A stretch of 64,000 bases of DNA. Source: Serinus canaria. Taxonomy: Eukaryota; Chordata; Aves; Passeriformes; Fringillidae. The stretch's first letter is position 1. Every line of letters starts with the position of its first letter. Position numbers and translations under genes: made by a program. Location of the stretch: the NCBI RefSeq assembly GCF_022539315.1, contig NC_066314.1, positions 46,623,180 to 46,687,179 of the forward strand, read 5' to 3'. Below, in pieces: positions 1-12,834 of this stretch. Under the pieces are notes generated by a model that saw only the letters and a list, made by a program, of their open reading frames with translations, was not told where the DNA came from and ran no database searches.

Positions 1-3000
1 ACTGCTCCCCACAACATCACAGAGAAAGTTGTGGTAGAGGCAGTAATTCCTCTGAATTGTCCTGACAGCATTAAACCCCTTAATGTGGAGGTACCTCTGT
101 GTCCAGCCTGGGGACCTCCATCTCATTCTCTTCAAACTTTTCAATATCTGCAGGGACTAAGATAAAACTTTGTGCTTTGCAGTACTTACTGCCACTGAGC
201 TCCTCTGCTGGTAAGTGAGGTTCTGTGTGGAAACACCATGAGCTCTTGTATTTCAAGATCAGTGAATTGTTTGGGATGCCAAACAAGAATTCAGTTTCAC
301 ACCAAACTTTATTGTGACATTTCCTGGGTAATCAAGTCTTTTTATCATCAAAACAATGTTTTCCACTGTGAAGACTTCTAAGAAGAAATTCCCTGCTCTG
401 GAGTTCACTGTGTTTCTGGCTACTTAAACTGGATCTGACAAGTTAAATTATTTGCATGCCTTAAGCTAACCATCTACATGGGAGTAAGCATCAGGTACAG
501 CTTATATGTAGAATACTGCACAAAATATAAATTTATCCACATGTGCATTCAAACAAAATGTCAATGCTATTTCTCAAAGAATATGGGAGTAAAGGCCAGG
601 GGCCAGTGAAACAATTTTCAGCTTTTAAGTGACAGACAATGGAAGTGATCCAGTCTTTCATCTCCTAAGTACTGGCAGATTGGCCAGGATTTGGATGCTA
701 ACAAAGAGATTCAGAACATGGGCCTGGTTTCAATTAACAAGCATGTGTCCATATGGCTCTGTGTGTGTATGTGTTTATACCCAGTGCTCTTTCCTGGTAA
801 TGGGCGTTGCATAAGTACAAGCATGCATGCATGTGCCTGTGAAGACAGGTTCAGAGAAAGTTCAAAAATGCCTAGCAGCAGAGGCAAAATTTGGTGCTGA
901 CCACCAGAACAAAAGGTTTCTTCCCTGGCAGGAAATCAGAACCACGTGGCAGAAGTGAAAACACCAAACATGAAATGCTGACCATGCAGGATCTGCCACT
1001 CTGTTGTGGCACTTGGTACTGGGACAAACTCACCCAGGGAATGAGAAGGACCAAATACAACCAAACCTGCTCCTGGGAAGCACACCAGCCAGGCTGACCA
1101 GCTTTGTCTGCCATGCAAGGAGGCAGAGGCTCACAGCGCCTACTGCTTTAAGTGGATGGTACCACTCTCCTGTCACAGTGACAGATCCCACTGTTCTGCT
1201 ACTCTGGGCAGCCTGACTCCCAAGGAAATGTCCTGCTCTGCCCCTGCCTGCAGCCAGCCCACCTGCATGCATGTCAGACCACACACATACTTCAGATTCG
1301 TCAGCAAACCACACAGCCCTGTTTCTTGTCCACAGCACTTGCTTCTCCTGTATCTTTTTTTTTTCACAAAACAATGTAGTTGTCAGATCAGTAGCTGTCA
1401 GATGGGTAGGAGAAAGAGGCAAATGACATACAATACTTTGTACATGATAGGAAATTCATACCCAGCAATTTAAAACAATTTGTGCACCCATAAGCCTAAT
1501 TTAATTCTTTATCTCCCCCATACCATCTCAGTTTCTTAAGTTAGAACTGTTTCTGCAAATGATAGGCTTATTCAAAATGATGATGTACTAACGAGGTTGA
1601 TGGTGACCATAAAGGACCACAGACTCTGATAAGGTACTTACCTGTACGGTATTTTAGGGTTATCTTGACTTTTCAGCTCTATATTTCTTTCCTCAAGATG
1701 CACTAATTTTGCATTGTTCTAATAGCCACTCTAAGCTGGCACACCTTCATACCTGTTTTTGTCAATGCTTTAAGTACTCCTTCAGGCCCTTAACTTTTGG
1801 TGACTTCTTGCAATGCAGAGATAATCCCCTGTGACAAACAGCAATGAAAGACACAAAGAAATCCACAGCAGATTTTTTTTACCTGAGCGCTTGCCAGTAT
1901 CTGAGCACCTTGGAAATACTCTCTGCACCTTGCATTAATTTTCCTGCCCAACTCCACGCCCACTTCATTTCTCTATGTTTAAATATACCTTGTATTATCA
2001 ATTTCTCCTCACAATAATTCTAATTGTATAATTGACCTCTCAACCCCCAACCAGTGCTCAAACACAGCTTTAAGGGTTTTCATAAATCACAGTCTAGAGT
2101 GTCCTGCAGTGCAATGACAGAGCTAAGCATGAACATAAGCTTTTCAGAGAGCTGGTGTCTGAGAATGGGGCTATCCTGCCACAACACAACTCCCAGAAGC
2201 ATTTTTGAGGCCAAACCTCACCACCACAAACCTTCACTGGACTGAAGAGTCTACTCTGAGGATTCCCAGCTGGAAGTAATGAAAAGTAAGGGTTCCCAAG
2301 GGTCTCAGAACTGAGGGCTGAATGGGGAGAAGCCTACCAAGAGAGAAAAGGGCAGGAGAACAGTAGATGTTCAGCCACTCACTCTGAAAAGAAAACTGTT
2401 GTCTGCCAGCTTCCTCCCAACAGGAGCACAATGACAGCTGGAGGAGACCTCCATGAGCAAAAACCATATCACACACCCCTGAGGTGCCAGCTCTGCTCTG
2501 GAGTACCCGAGGCACTGCACAGCCACTGACATGAGACATGTTGGCCAAGAAGATAGGAGCAGAATGTTAGGTTCTTGGACAAGTAAAGTGAGAAATACTG
2601 AGAGGTATCTCAGAGTAGCAAAGCCAGGAATAGGACTGGGGACCAGAGCTGAGGAATGGCAAGAGGACTGGCATGCTTTATGGATGGGGTTAAATTCCAA
2701 CATTCATTTATTTTAAAAGCCTTTTTATTTCCTTTTGATTGTGGGATGCAATTACATGGCAAAATTAATATCCTAAGACAAGACATAACAGATGGATACC
2801 AACCAGGAGGGGAATAATAGACAATGAAGCAATGCTGGTCAGTCTGACAGATCGTGAACTCAGCAGCCTCCTACCCACCTATATGCATTCACAGGCAGAT
2901 CAAACTTTGTCCTTCAGACTCTTTTGCTATTTCCAAGAGAATTTAATTCCTTGTCTTTTTCCTCATCAGCATTTTTACTATGTATTTACTCCAAATCTGT

Positions 3001-5840
3001 AAAGAACCAATTTCCCAAAGTCTCGTGACTGCCAGGAAAGATGAAGGAAGTTTTGTAGATGAACCAAGGGAGAGGTCAGAAAACCAGCTCAGAATTCCTA
3101 AATAGCTGTGCTCCTGTATCCACAGCAGCCCACACATGGCATGCCAGCAGTGCAGTCTGACCTGCAAGTGAAAGGGGAAATCCACGTGGCATCTAACACA
3201 TCCACGGCTGGTTTGAAGCTATAAATTTTCAGGTTCCAGCCTGACACCATGCTGGGACTTATCAGGAGAAAAAAAAGCAAGCAATTCTTCCATCCTGGTG
3301 ATTCATTCTTCCGTGTCTCAGACATCACAGAGATGAAGCCAACCATACCTTTTCAAGCATTGTTTCCCTCAATTAAATGGAAACCTAGGCACCCACAGCA
3401 ATGCCTGCTATCCTTTACAAAAGAACTAACCACAGTAAATGCAAATTTTCATCCTTGTAACATCTCTGAGGCCAACGCCAAGCATGTGATGGATTTAACT
3501 GGAGAGCATGAGGGACTTCATGTCTGAAAAATAGAAATCACTTAACTGAGTTGAAATCATTATCTTTATGGAAAGTAATGCAAGCTGATAATTTTGGTAA
3601 GGATGACAAATTCACTTCTTCCAGCATAATTCATCCCAGAGAACCTGAGTGTACTTTCTTGATGCCAAACACCAGCTACTATTACATTTTTGCAAATGTC
3701 TTGACAAGCAATTAAAGTTATCACAGCTCTTAGGCAATTTCTTCTTCTAAGAGTATGAAATAACCCAAATATGTGGTAGCATCAGTAACTTGCAAAGAGG
3801 GCAAGTACCCTCAGAAGACAAATCTGTGATGCACCTCCACTTGAAACAGCACTCTACCTTCAAGATTTTAATGTGAAACCGAGGTACTAATAAAGCCATC
3901 CACTAATTGTGCCTCAAATTTTAGTCAGACCAGGATGTCAAGAAAGACATAACAGAAACTGAACAAGAAACAGAGGGGTAAAAACCTAGATGAGTAAAGA
4001 GACTGTGACATAAAGAGAAATTATAACAATTATCTTTGCTTAGTTTCAAGAGGCAATAGATAAGTGAGGCCAGCAATAAATAAATACCAAAGAAAGTTGA
4101 AGGCAAAACTATTGCCTTGTACAGGAAATGGAAGGGGATTCAATTACGATAGAGGCAGGTACAGTGAAATATTTTCCACATGGCATCTAAATAATTTGTT
4201 GAATTTCTCGTTGGAAGATGTCATTCAGGTTAAGAATTTAGCAAAATATAAAGCAGGATTCATGCATCTTCGAATGGATGGGAATTTTTAGGAGCTTTGT
4301 GTATTGCAGGGTATAAAAACCAGATTCTAAGTGGCAGGGATTAAGCAGAAATATCCCTCCGGGAAGGTTATCCTTGAACAATGTCTTTTGGGATGTTCCC
4401 ATTTCCCCTGAATTGCTACACACAAGCCAGAGGTAGCCTACCTCACCCTGATCTCATCTACAGGATAATTCCAGAGAAGTGTTATCACAGCTGAATGGAG
4501 GAATTGCATGCTATTTAATCCTAACCCATTGGAAATGCCTGGCAGCACCTCAGGCTGCACTGTTAGGAGATCAATTATTACACCAATAAAAGGAATTAAA
4601 AGCTTTGTCAGAAAACCATCAGAAGTGTGACTGCCCTAAAACATACACAGGCCAAATTCTGTGGTGTTGTTCAGCTGGAAAAGGGCCCTCCCCCATCCCT
4701 GCCCCAGTTCCGTGCCGCAGAAGGAGAGAAGCAGATTACAAAGAGCAATTCCTCGCAGTACCCCAGGTGAAAGCAGCACTTTCCCCAGTTCCAGTTATTG
4801 TTAGTGGAAAAGTTCCTCCTGGGCTGATTTGCATTGACCTACAGAGACACATATGTGAATGCAGTTAAGTGTTGACCTCAGTGTCACACAATAAGAGCAG
4901 CAGTCACAGCATAATGGCTTCAGGCTATTGCACAGTTTATTGAACATGGAGAGGCTCTGCCTGCCTGGTGGGAGCTGGGCTGGCAGCACTACAGTGGTTC
5001 CTGCAGCCCTTGGCCCCGCAGCAGCTGGGAGAGCAGAGCTAAGGGTGACAGAGATCACTTTTGAAGATAGGTACCAGGCTTTTCTCATCAGTGTGAGGAA
5101 ATGAGATTGTGCCTGGCTGTGGGGGAAGAGAGGGAAGTAATGGAGGTTTTTGCATGAGCTGGATCCTGAAGTTCTAGTTCATGGGAAAGGAATATACATT
5201 CTTGAGATGAGGTTACTATCTCCAAATATAAGGCCATTTGCCTTTAGGATGCAATTTACAGTACTTCTGCAGACTCCAGGAGAAAAACTCAGTGGCACAC
5301 TAGCCCCTAATTCCAGATAACAGTGCTAGAGGATTTGTACAAGCCTCTTCTGCATCTCATAAGTCAGCACAGATCATCTCAGTGGCTGCAAATTGCTTAA
5401 CTCAGTGCACTCAGCTCCTGATAGGAATCTGCAGTGTTTCAGGAGACTTGTTCCTCCCCCTCCTTGCCTGCCTCTCTCACACATGCATGCTCACAATGAG
5501 GAGAACAAGTTTCCACCTCTGAGTAAAGGGTGACATCTCTTCAGGAGGGTTGTTCAGCAAGCAGGCAATTTAATCTAAGCTTTCAGAGTTCTCCTGTTGT
5601 CTAATGGCTTGACTTGGCTACCCATGGCTCTGTAGTGCTTCTGAGTTCTTTGTTCTGTAGGGATTTGATTTTTATTCTCTCTCAGATTGGAAAAGAAGAA
5701 ACCTTTTTTTAGCATGTATCAGGGGCTGGCTTAGGAGACTAAAAAATGCAAGGTCATCAGTCCAAACCAAGCCATATCATTGTGAAAATGCTAATAAGTC
5801 TGTGATAAGAAGGGAACTCTCCTGCTTTACACAAATTATT
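1..5840. other. Unique non-coding stretch without a recognisable gene
   Basis: I see no recognisable exon, RNA gene or young repeat here. The open frames are short, lack known motifs and overlap on both strands, as expected by chance. The only item of note is a consensus minus-strand splice donor at 1633-1642 behind a short open stretch, listed separately. A short GCAT-type run lies near 822-832. Confidence 0.6.
1642..1718 (-). other. Possible short exon with a strong 5' splice site (unassigned)
   Basis: Read on the minus strand, this 77-bp segment stays open for 25 codons plus two bases. It ends at CAG|GTAAGTACC, a near-perfect vertebrate splice donor. The conceptual peptide is charged and helix-like in its middle (LEERNIELKSQ). 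The upstream boundary would be CTATTAG|AAC, which lacks a good pyrimidine tract, and an in-frame TAG sits exactly at that boundary. I recognise no protein family. A donor of this quality is expected by chance a few times in 128 kb of double-stranded sequence, so this is only a weak candidate. Confidence 0.12.
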
Positions 5841-5845
5841 TGATC

Positions 5846-5957
5846 ACAGAAGGGCCATCAAGTTCATCAGCTTTGCACCGTGTCACAGACAGTATCCTAA
5901 TGTCATCTACTGTATCACCCATACCTCTCCACCAAAGCTAGATCAGGCCCAGATCTG
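5846..5957 (-). mobile_element. Old CR1 LINE 3' fragment
   Basis: The segment starts with AGAAGGGCCATCAAGTTCAT and continues through TGTCACAGACAG and CACCAAAGCTAGATC. This order resembles, in reverse complement, the 3' untranslated end of the ancient amniote CR1 family, where AGAAGGGACC...GATCATC...ACACAGGCC...GAGCTAGAGC is typical. Divergence is high and the copy is 5' truncated, consistent with a very old insertion. It runs almost directly into the SINE relic that follows. Orientation is inferred from the AGAAGGGACC motif, which lies near the CR1 3' end. The family assignment is from memory. Confidence 0.4.
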
Positions 5958-5974
5958 CTTTCATTGCAATATCA

Positions 5975-6160
5975 TGCCATCATCAAATTGATTAACTATT
6001 CAATTGTCTCAGCAGCCTGGCAGGGCAGGTAATGACTATTATTGCTATTCAATGCAGGAGAGAAATTGTGGCTGAGAAATCACTTAGCTTAAAATCAAGA
6101 GAGTGATCTGAGAACAGCCTGGCTCCCAGTTGTCCTCCTAACCCCTACAGCTTTCACTTA
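5975..6160 (+). mobile_element. MIR/CORE-SINE relic (copy 1)
   Basis: The order of motifs follows the amniote MIR/CORE-SINE consensus: a GATTAACTATTCAATTGTCTC block, GGCAGGGCAGGTAATGACTA, then TATTGCTATT...GAGAGAAATTGTGGCTGAG in place of CCCATTTTACAGATGAGGAAACTGAG. After that come CACTTAGCTTAAAATCAAGAG and GCCTGGCTCCCAGTTGTCC, ending in CCTAACCCCTA. The level of decay fits an element inserted before the bird radiation. It is non-coding, with no intact Pol III promoter that I can see. Confidence 0.55.
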
Positions 6161-7796
6161 GCAACGAGATGAAGACTCAGCCCATGTCATAAGGAAATTT
6201 ATACAAACTATCCGCCAGAGTGAAATTTCATAAGTGACCACAATAATTCTTTTACCCATTTATGTGCAAATTGACAGCATTTCAATAATCAGATTGGGGT
6301 GGTTCCTGTCCAGAAAACAAGCAATCCAAATCTGCAGCAGTTCTCAACATGATGACAGAAGGATCAGGTTGACCCCAAGACTGTGGTAAGTTCTCCTCTC
6401 TAGCTGCTCCTTGGCTGGCCTTGGACACACAGCATCATTCACATTCTATTCTGTAACCACCCAGCAAGGAGCTCACTGCCCACACCCCAAAGATACTGCC
6501 AGCACCCCTAAGCATGTCCACCTTGCTCCCAAAAATAAGAAGGCATGAGTTTATCTGAACCTTATGGGAACATGATTTTAAGATCCTCAGGTGTGTATGC
6601 ACATGAACACACACACGCTAAAGCTCACTGCATGTCCAATACCAAAAAGATCACATGTGCCCTCTCAAGGAGTATTTGCTCTTTTCCTCTTATAAGTCAG
6701 ACTTTCTTTCCTTCCATGCTGACTCTTGCCTCTTCCTCACAAGGGACAGCTGCCTCCTCCCCCAGCTAGCAAAGAAGGAACTCATTATTTCCTTCTTGAT
6801 TTCCACTGCTTGCTGTCTTTCACCATCCAGTCCAGCTCACAAATCACAGCCCCACTCATTCAGAAGTTTCTTCCAGAGGTTTCTGGGATGTATCGGGAAC
6901 ACAGAGATGAGAGATTCTGCATGACAGAATCTACAGGAGTAGAGCAGCTCCTGTTCTCCAGATGGATTGGCAGAGATTCTATCCATTGTGTCTTTTAGAC
7001 TGTGGTTGTCTGACAGTAACATGAAGACAGTTTGGTTTTCAGAGGTAAAAAGAGAGGTGCTCCATAGTTTGTTATTACAAGGATGAGCACACCAGGAGAG
7101 CAAGATGTGAGTCTAACCTAAGAGAACTGACTTCTGATCATGACATCTTTTAGAGGCATGACACCAGAAGAGATGTCCCTCTGGTCTAACCAAGCACAGA
7201 CAATCCTTTGCTTTTAAGGGTCTGGGGAAACCAGACAGTGGTGCTGCTAACGCTAAAGTGCTTAAGCAGAGAAGGCTGAAGGAAAGGTGACATCTAGAAA
7301 ATGCAGCAGAACTGCATGGCACTTCATGTATCCTTCCTCTCCCCTTCTTTGACCACTTCCCCTGTTCTATTCCAGAGATTCAGCCAACCTTAGAGAGCTG
7401 TTAAAAATTTGGGTCCAAGATAGAGGTTTAAAAGGAAGGATTTTGGCAAAGTTGAAGTTTCAGTACTTGAAAATTTGAAATTAATTCCAACTCAAAAACA
7501 CTCCCTGGATTTTCTTTAACTGCACAGCAACAACTTCCATTAGTTTCCATTGCCTGCAGAGTAAATATGGCACTTCTCAGGCCAAGCCAATTTTCCAAGT
7601 AAACATTACTGAGCAACTGAACAATATCACTCTTAATAGAAAGCACTGATGAAAATGTGTGGGAAAACCATTCTTAAAATGTTACGCCAACATTTGCAAA
7701 ATTCCCCCTTAAAAACACACACAGACACAATGAGTCTTACAAATGACCATAAATGTTTGGATAAAACTCAAAAGATGAAAACAAAATGTTCAGTGA

Positions 7797-7808
7797 CCAC
7801 CAGAGGGC
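7797..7808 (+). promoter_or_regulatory. Candidate CTCF-like core motif
   Basis: CCACCAGAGGGC matches the first twelve positions of the vertebrate CTCF core (CCASYAGRKGGCRS), but the last two positions are T instead of R and S. There is no CpG island or other support nearby. A 12-bp degenerate match can arise by chance in a window this size. Confidence 0.25.
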
Positions 7809-7921
7809 TTTGCACATGAGAGATGATCAGCTGAAATGGTCTCCTTAATTCCTACCAAAATGACTGTGTATGCTGAATACCAGGCAAGTCTCCCCATCTA
7901 TTGCATTTCCTCCCATGCAAC

Positions 7922-7948
7922 TAAACAAACAAACAAACAAACAAACAG
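7922..7948 (+). repeat. (AAAC)n microsatellite
   Basis: About six and a half uninterrupted AAAC/ACAA units. This is a simple repeat. It could be the tail of a retroelement, but no body is recognisable beside it. Confidence 0.9.
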
Positions 7949-8302
7949 ATGAAAAAACTGTTCTCAGTGGTTTTCCTTGGAGAAAATGCCCATGAACATG
8001 TCCTGGTAGTATGGCTGCTGTCTCCATGCCTTTACAGTCAGAACAAGCCACCTCATCTTCAAAGACTGAATATCAGAAAACAAGAGACATTTTAGAATAC
8101 ATGAAGGGATAGAGGGTAGAGCAGGGAGGAGAGAGAGAAATAAAGAGAAAAGATAATGCTTCCTTGGGAGAGCATCAGTCATGCAATATGCACAGCACTT
8201 GTCAGCAATTCTCAAGGGTGCTGTATGCAGACACACCCATTCAACAGATGGCTGGGGGGAGATTGTGATCATAGACGCTCGGAATCTGGGAGAAGACATA
8301 AG

Positions 8303-8385
8303 TCATAGAATCCTGGAATCATTTAGGTTGGGAAAAATCTCAAGATCTTTCCCCAGCACAGTACTATTTAGACCCCATGCCGGAT
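8303..8385 (-). mobile_element. CR1 LINE 3' fragment
   Basis: TCATAGAATCCTGGAATCAT followed by TTTAGGTTGGGAAAAATCTC and CCCAGCACAGTACTATTTAG is the reverse complement of an avian CR1 3' end. That end terminates in repeats of the ATTCTATGA octamer, and here it sits at the left edge as TCATAGAAT. Only about 80 bp remain, a typical severe 5' truncation. No coding capacity survives. Confidence 0.75.
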
Positions 8386-8389
8386 GCCA

Positions 8390-11300
8390 GCAGCAATAAT
8401 CTCCATGCATAGCATACAGTTCCACTGGAAACAGTGGAATTGGTATGGTTTCAGCAGGACCAACAGAAATAGCTCTTTTCCAGACCCAGGGGACACCTGC
8501 ACTTTGCTGAAGTGAGTAATGTTTTTTGGTCTGGTTTGGAGTAGCTTTTACTTGACTCTTGCATCTTCCAAGGATACAAATTTACCCCCTGAAAAGCCCA
8601 AGGGATGTGTAACTAAATCAACTAATCTGAAGAAATAAAGAGTCATGCAGTACTACATGCTGCTTGGGAACCAGGAGAGGATCAATGAGATGCTCCTAAG
8701 GGATTATGTCTTTTACCTCTCAGTGATTTTTGTGGTGATTCTGACACTCACTTAGAGAAGTGGCATCTAATCTTTAAACTGCTGACAACTGAGGTCTCAG
8801 GGTGAAACTCAGCCTCATGCTGAACAGCAAATATCCCTACTGGTGCACATCCTACCAGCCACTATGACTGAGGATGGTGAAAAGAGAACAAAACCACCAT
8901 GGGAATGGCCAGTAACCAGGCGCCTCTACATTATCTGCTTAGTGAATGCTTAATGCTGCACTTCCTCCCAACTTTTCCAAACCAGTAGATCTGTATGCTC
9001 TCCCATGCCCCTGTATCATCTGGTAAGTGACAAAATGTGGAGAAGACATAGAGAAAGGGGAAATAGTTTGCATTACCATATTACCTTAGGCACACATATA
9101 TTTTCTGAATCTGGTTTGTATCTAAATTACAGCTGCTGACCCTTAGATGTCCAGCAGTCCAGAGAAGGTGAGACTGGTTTCCATTTCGTAGCCATCATTC
9201 ACATGAGTTGATGCCACTCTGCCTCATTTACTGCACACTGCAGTACACTCATCTAGAAACATTTCCAGAACCCAGCACTGGGCATGCTTAAGGTACACAC
9301 ACTGCTACAAGTCTATAACCTGTGGGGCTACGTGAATCAGCAGCACAGAGGAGTCTTCCAGTTTGATCTGCTTCAAAGCAGGTGCCTACCTACACTTCCA
9401 AGAGAGGATCGAAGACTCCACAAGGCAATAAACCCAGGAGGCATCTTGCATAGATAGCCAGCAGATTTCTATTCTTAGAATGATTCTAGCATAAAATGTT
9501 TCCCAGTTTGTCTTGCTGATACAGACAGTTCTTAAAACTGGACATGATGAAAGATGCCATCACAGAAAAAGTGCTATCCAGGATGCCCAAGGGGAGCACA
9601 GTCAGTGTGTGTGAACACAGCACGTGTCACAGTGTATAAGCAGACAACAGCATTATGCTCATGAGCAATATCTCACTGAGAAGCTGAGCAACATCTCCTG
9701 AAGTAGCCAAGCTTCAGTTATGCACACTCAAGGGGCATGGAGACTCCAGGAGTGTGGAGCATGCTGATGACTGCATTTACCAGTGAGGACACTTTTGAAA
9801 ATGCCCAAATGACATAAGTATTTCATTCCCTTTTTCAAATTTGAACAAGACCTGTGAGGTAATATTCATCACATTAATATTAGGTCTCTAATAATTAGGC
9901 ATCTGGGCAAAACTATGCATTTGGGTTCCCTCTATAGCAAAAAAGGAAGAAACAGAAACATCCAGAGGGCAATTCAGTGGGCCTGATCACAAACCAAACA
10001 AGAAGAGGGCAGTACTACTCACTCAGTGCTCTGTGAGATGGAGCTATTTTTCATTACAGCATGACCTCACTAGATCATGCTGTTGATTTATGTTTCTCTC
10101 CCTGACTGCAAAAGGAGCCCAAATGACAAAATGTGCTTAAATGCTTAACTTTTCCATGAGTAAAGTTGAACAAGATGAATCCACCTTCCCTTTCTATCAG
10201 TGTGTTAAAATATTTGCTATAAAAGAAACAGAAGCAGCTATTCTAGAAAAGAGGTTTCAAGAGATTCTAAGAAAAATCCTCCCTTTAGTGGTTTTGAAAA
10301 TGAAATGAGAATAATAGATATTTCAACTGTTCTGGCATGAAAAGGTGTTAACAGTATGGCACTTCTAAAGAACTCTGAGATGACAAGACTGATTTTCCAG
10401 AAGCAATTTTTCAGTTTCATTTTGAAAATTCCCTGTAGAGGAAAAACCAGAAATACTGCTTTTCATTCCCACTTGCCAGGAAAGATGTCAAGAAGCCCAT
10501 CAACTTTGGTAAAGCCAGAGCTTCCAAGCCCCCGAAAACTGAAAAACTACAGCCATCACTATGACAGCACAAAGGCAGCTCCTTAGGAGGAATTATTTTG
10601 CAAATCCACAGTTGAACTGGGCTGATTTTTCACATATGAGACATGGCAGACACCTTGCAACAGCAGGAAGAGCCAGTGCTATTTAATTTACCCTAAGGGG
10701 GTGAGAGTAGGGGTCAGCAAGCTGAATTCAACCATGGAGGTCTCCAGGAAATCTCCAGGTGCTGGAGATGCCACAAGCAACACTAGTGGAACAGGAGCAG
10801 ACACAGGATGACCGTATGTCCAAGAAGAACCAGTCTGCAGCTCCTGAGGTCTCCTGGGTGCACCTATCCATCTCCAATAAAACTCTTCAGAAATTCTTTC
10901 TTTGCTTTCATTTTTTCAGAAGAAAAAAGGCTTCCCGCTGGAAGCAGCAAATCTGTACTTACGGTAACTGGAAGCAGGAACAGCTTAAAGAATGGCTGCT
11001 TGAAAGGCTAAGTGAAAAATGCCTGTCAGCAACAAGGAAGATTTACCCTCACAGGAGGGGAAGAAACTTGTCCCTCTGGATGCTTTCCCTGCAGCCAAGG
11101 TCACACAGAAAGGGGTTAAAGAAAACCAGCAGTTCTGTATGTCAGGTACTGCCTCGGGGGCATGGCTGGGAGCTGGAGAGCAGAGGACAGGTGAAGGGGA
11201 CAGCAGCACAGTGCTCCTCTACTGCCACGTGTCCTGACTTCCAACAACCCCTCTCAATCTGAGACCTGGCCCAGGCTTCCCTGGTGCTCCTGGCAGCAAG

Positions 11301-12360
11301 GCAGCCAGAGAGGCACCTAAAGGCTTCAGCTGGTGTTGAACTCACCTCCTGACAGCACCACCTCCTGTGGCTGAGGTTTGGCTCTCTCCTCAGGGGCATG
11401 TACCCAGATTTTTGTTACGAGTGTAAGAAAATGCCGGGGTAAAGCCTTCCAAAATGTCATATTATTGTAATGGGTAAGGAGAGTGGTTATAGCTCCCTTT
11501 AGTTAGTCCTGGATTTTCTTGAGGATGACATTGGTTTTTAATGAGAAATGGATGCTTGCATGACAATTCATACTCTTACCCTTCCTCAACACATCCATGT
11601 GGATTCACTGTGCCACACATCTCCAGTCTAAAACTACATTTTCTTCTGCTCCTGCACAGGCATCAAGGTAAATAAATGTGCCAGAAACATGGGGCCTCCT
11701 CCTCATGCCTTTTCAAAGGAGCATCTGGCCTGAAGAGCCAAAGGCTGTTTCCCTTAAATATCCCTCTCCCCAGCAGCTCCCAGCACCTCTCCCGTGTCCT
11801 TACCCAGTCCACCCTACAACACAGAGCAACTGAGTGTCCTTCAGAGGGGACATTAAGGATGTCTGAAAACACCTTCCTGGCTTCAACCATTCAGTACCAG
11901 AGGTTTCTGCCTGTACCAGAGAGCCAATACACTTCATTTCTCTCTCTTCCACCTACTTCCTAAGGAAAAACTCCACATGCTATTGATATTGCATAGAAAG
12001 AAGAGTCAGAGGGACAGCACACATGGCCAAACTCAGGTGCTGCTTCACTCCTCTGACAGGGAATGAATGCAGAGCAGCCAGCGTGGCCAAGACAGGTGTC
12101 TCACAGCGCAGTGCCCATATCCCAGGTCTCGCTGCAGCACCCTGCCGGCTGGGACAGTGTCTCCAGCCCTTGCCAGCGGAGGTGACAACTGGTAGGAAAC
12201 CATGACAGACTGCTCTGTGTCCCCGCTCTGTCCCCATTCTCCCGTCCCTGAAATCCAACCTGGTGCATCCTGGGGGAAGCCCCATCTGCTTCTCATTCCA
12301 GACCATGTCATGTCATAATTATTCCTAATTATGCCTCATTTAGCTTGATAGGTACCAGAT
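8390..12360. other. Unique non-coding stretch without a recognisable gene
   Basis: I see no gene or recognisable repeat. A plausible but unsupported microexon pattern lies near 8987-9022 on the plus strand: a pyrimidine-rich acceptor, about 37 bp, then CTG|GTAAGTGA. The open frames at 10.7-11.3 kb overlap on both strands and have no recognisable motifs. Confidence 0.5.
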
Positions 12361-12476
12361 TGAGAAGGATGGCCTAGTGAGAGAGAGCATCCTGGCCGGC
12401 CGCGGCGGCGGGGCGCGGGCAGGGGAAGCGCGAAGCGGGCCCGGCCGAAGGGACGGAGCGGCACCGCCGAGCGCAG

Positions 12477-12493
12477 CCCGCCAGGGGGCGCCC
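12477..12493 (+). promoter_or_regulatory. Strong CTCF-like binding motif
   Basis: CCCGCCAGGGGGCGCCC contains CCGCCAGGGGGCGC, which matches 13 of 14 positions of the vertebrate CTCF core consensus CCASYAGRKGGCRS. It lies inside the CpG island about 60 bp before the minisatellite. CTCF sites of this form commonly act as insulators or loop anchors. Binding is inferred from the motif alone, and methylation of its CpGs would reduce it. Confidence 0.5.
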
Positions 12494-12538
12494 GCCGGCC
12501 CGCTGAGCCCCGCCGCAGCCCCGCCCCGCCGAGCACAG

Positions 12539-12763
12539 CGCCGAGGGGCGCCCCCGGGCCGGGCCCCGCCGAGCGCCCGAGCTGAGGGGCGGCCCCGGGC
12601 CGGGCCCCGCCGAGCGCCCGAGCTGAGGGGCGGCCCCGGGCCGGGCCCCGCCGAGCGCCCGAGCTGAGGGGCGGCCCCGGGCCGGGCCCCGCCGAGCGCC
12701 CGAGCTGAGGGGCGGCCCCGGGCCGGGCCCCGCCGAGCGCCCGAGCTGAGGGGCGGCCCCGGG
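12539..12763 (+). repeat. 41-bp GC-rich minisatellite (VNTR)
   Basis: Four consecutive 41-bp units starting at 12580, 12621, 12662 and 12703 are identical. They are preceded by one unit at 12539 with three mismatches and followed by a 20-bp partial unit from 12744. Each unit carries a GAGGGGCGGCC GC-box-like motif and several CpGs. Perfect identity across neighbouring units points to recent expansion or homogenisation, so length is probably polymorphic and may be collapsed in an assembly. Because 41 is not a multiple of three, all frames on both strands tend to stay open, which explains the long spurious reading frames here. Confidence 0.95.
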
Positions 12764-12834
12764 GGTTCCGGGTGCCCTGAGCCTCCGCAGGGCGCCGCAG
12801 AGACCCAGGGGCCGGCGGGTCCTGCTGCCGGTTG

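Larger units (their letters stand above)
6165..8300. other. Unique non-coding stretch with an (AAAC)n run
   Basis: I see no gene. Short open frames on both strands show no recognisable domain. The stretch contains the (AAAC)n microsatellite and a CTCF-like core at 7797-7808, both listed separately. Confidence 0.55.

Noticed and set aside
8987..9022. 37-bp microexon pattern (CCAAACCAG|TAG...CTG|GTAAGTGA)
   Set aside because: Both splice signals are decent, but there is no flanking exon, no recognisable peptide and a high chance expectation for short pairs.
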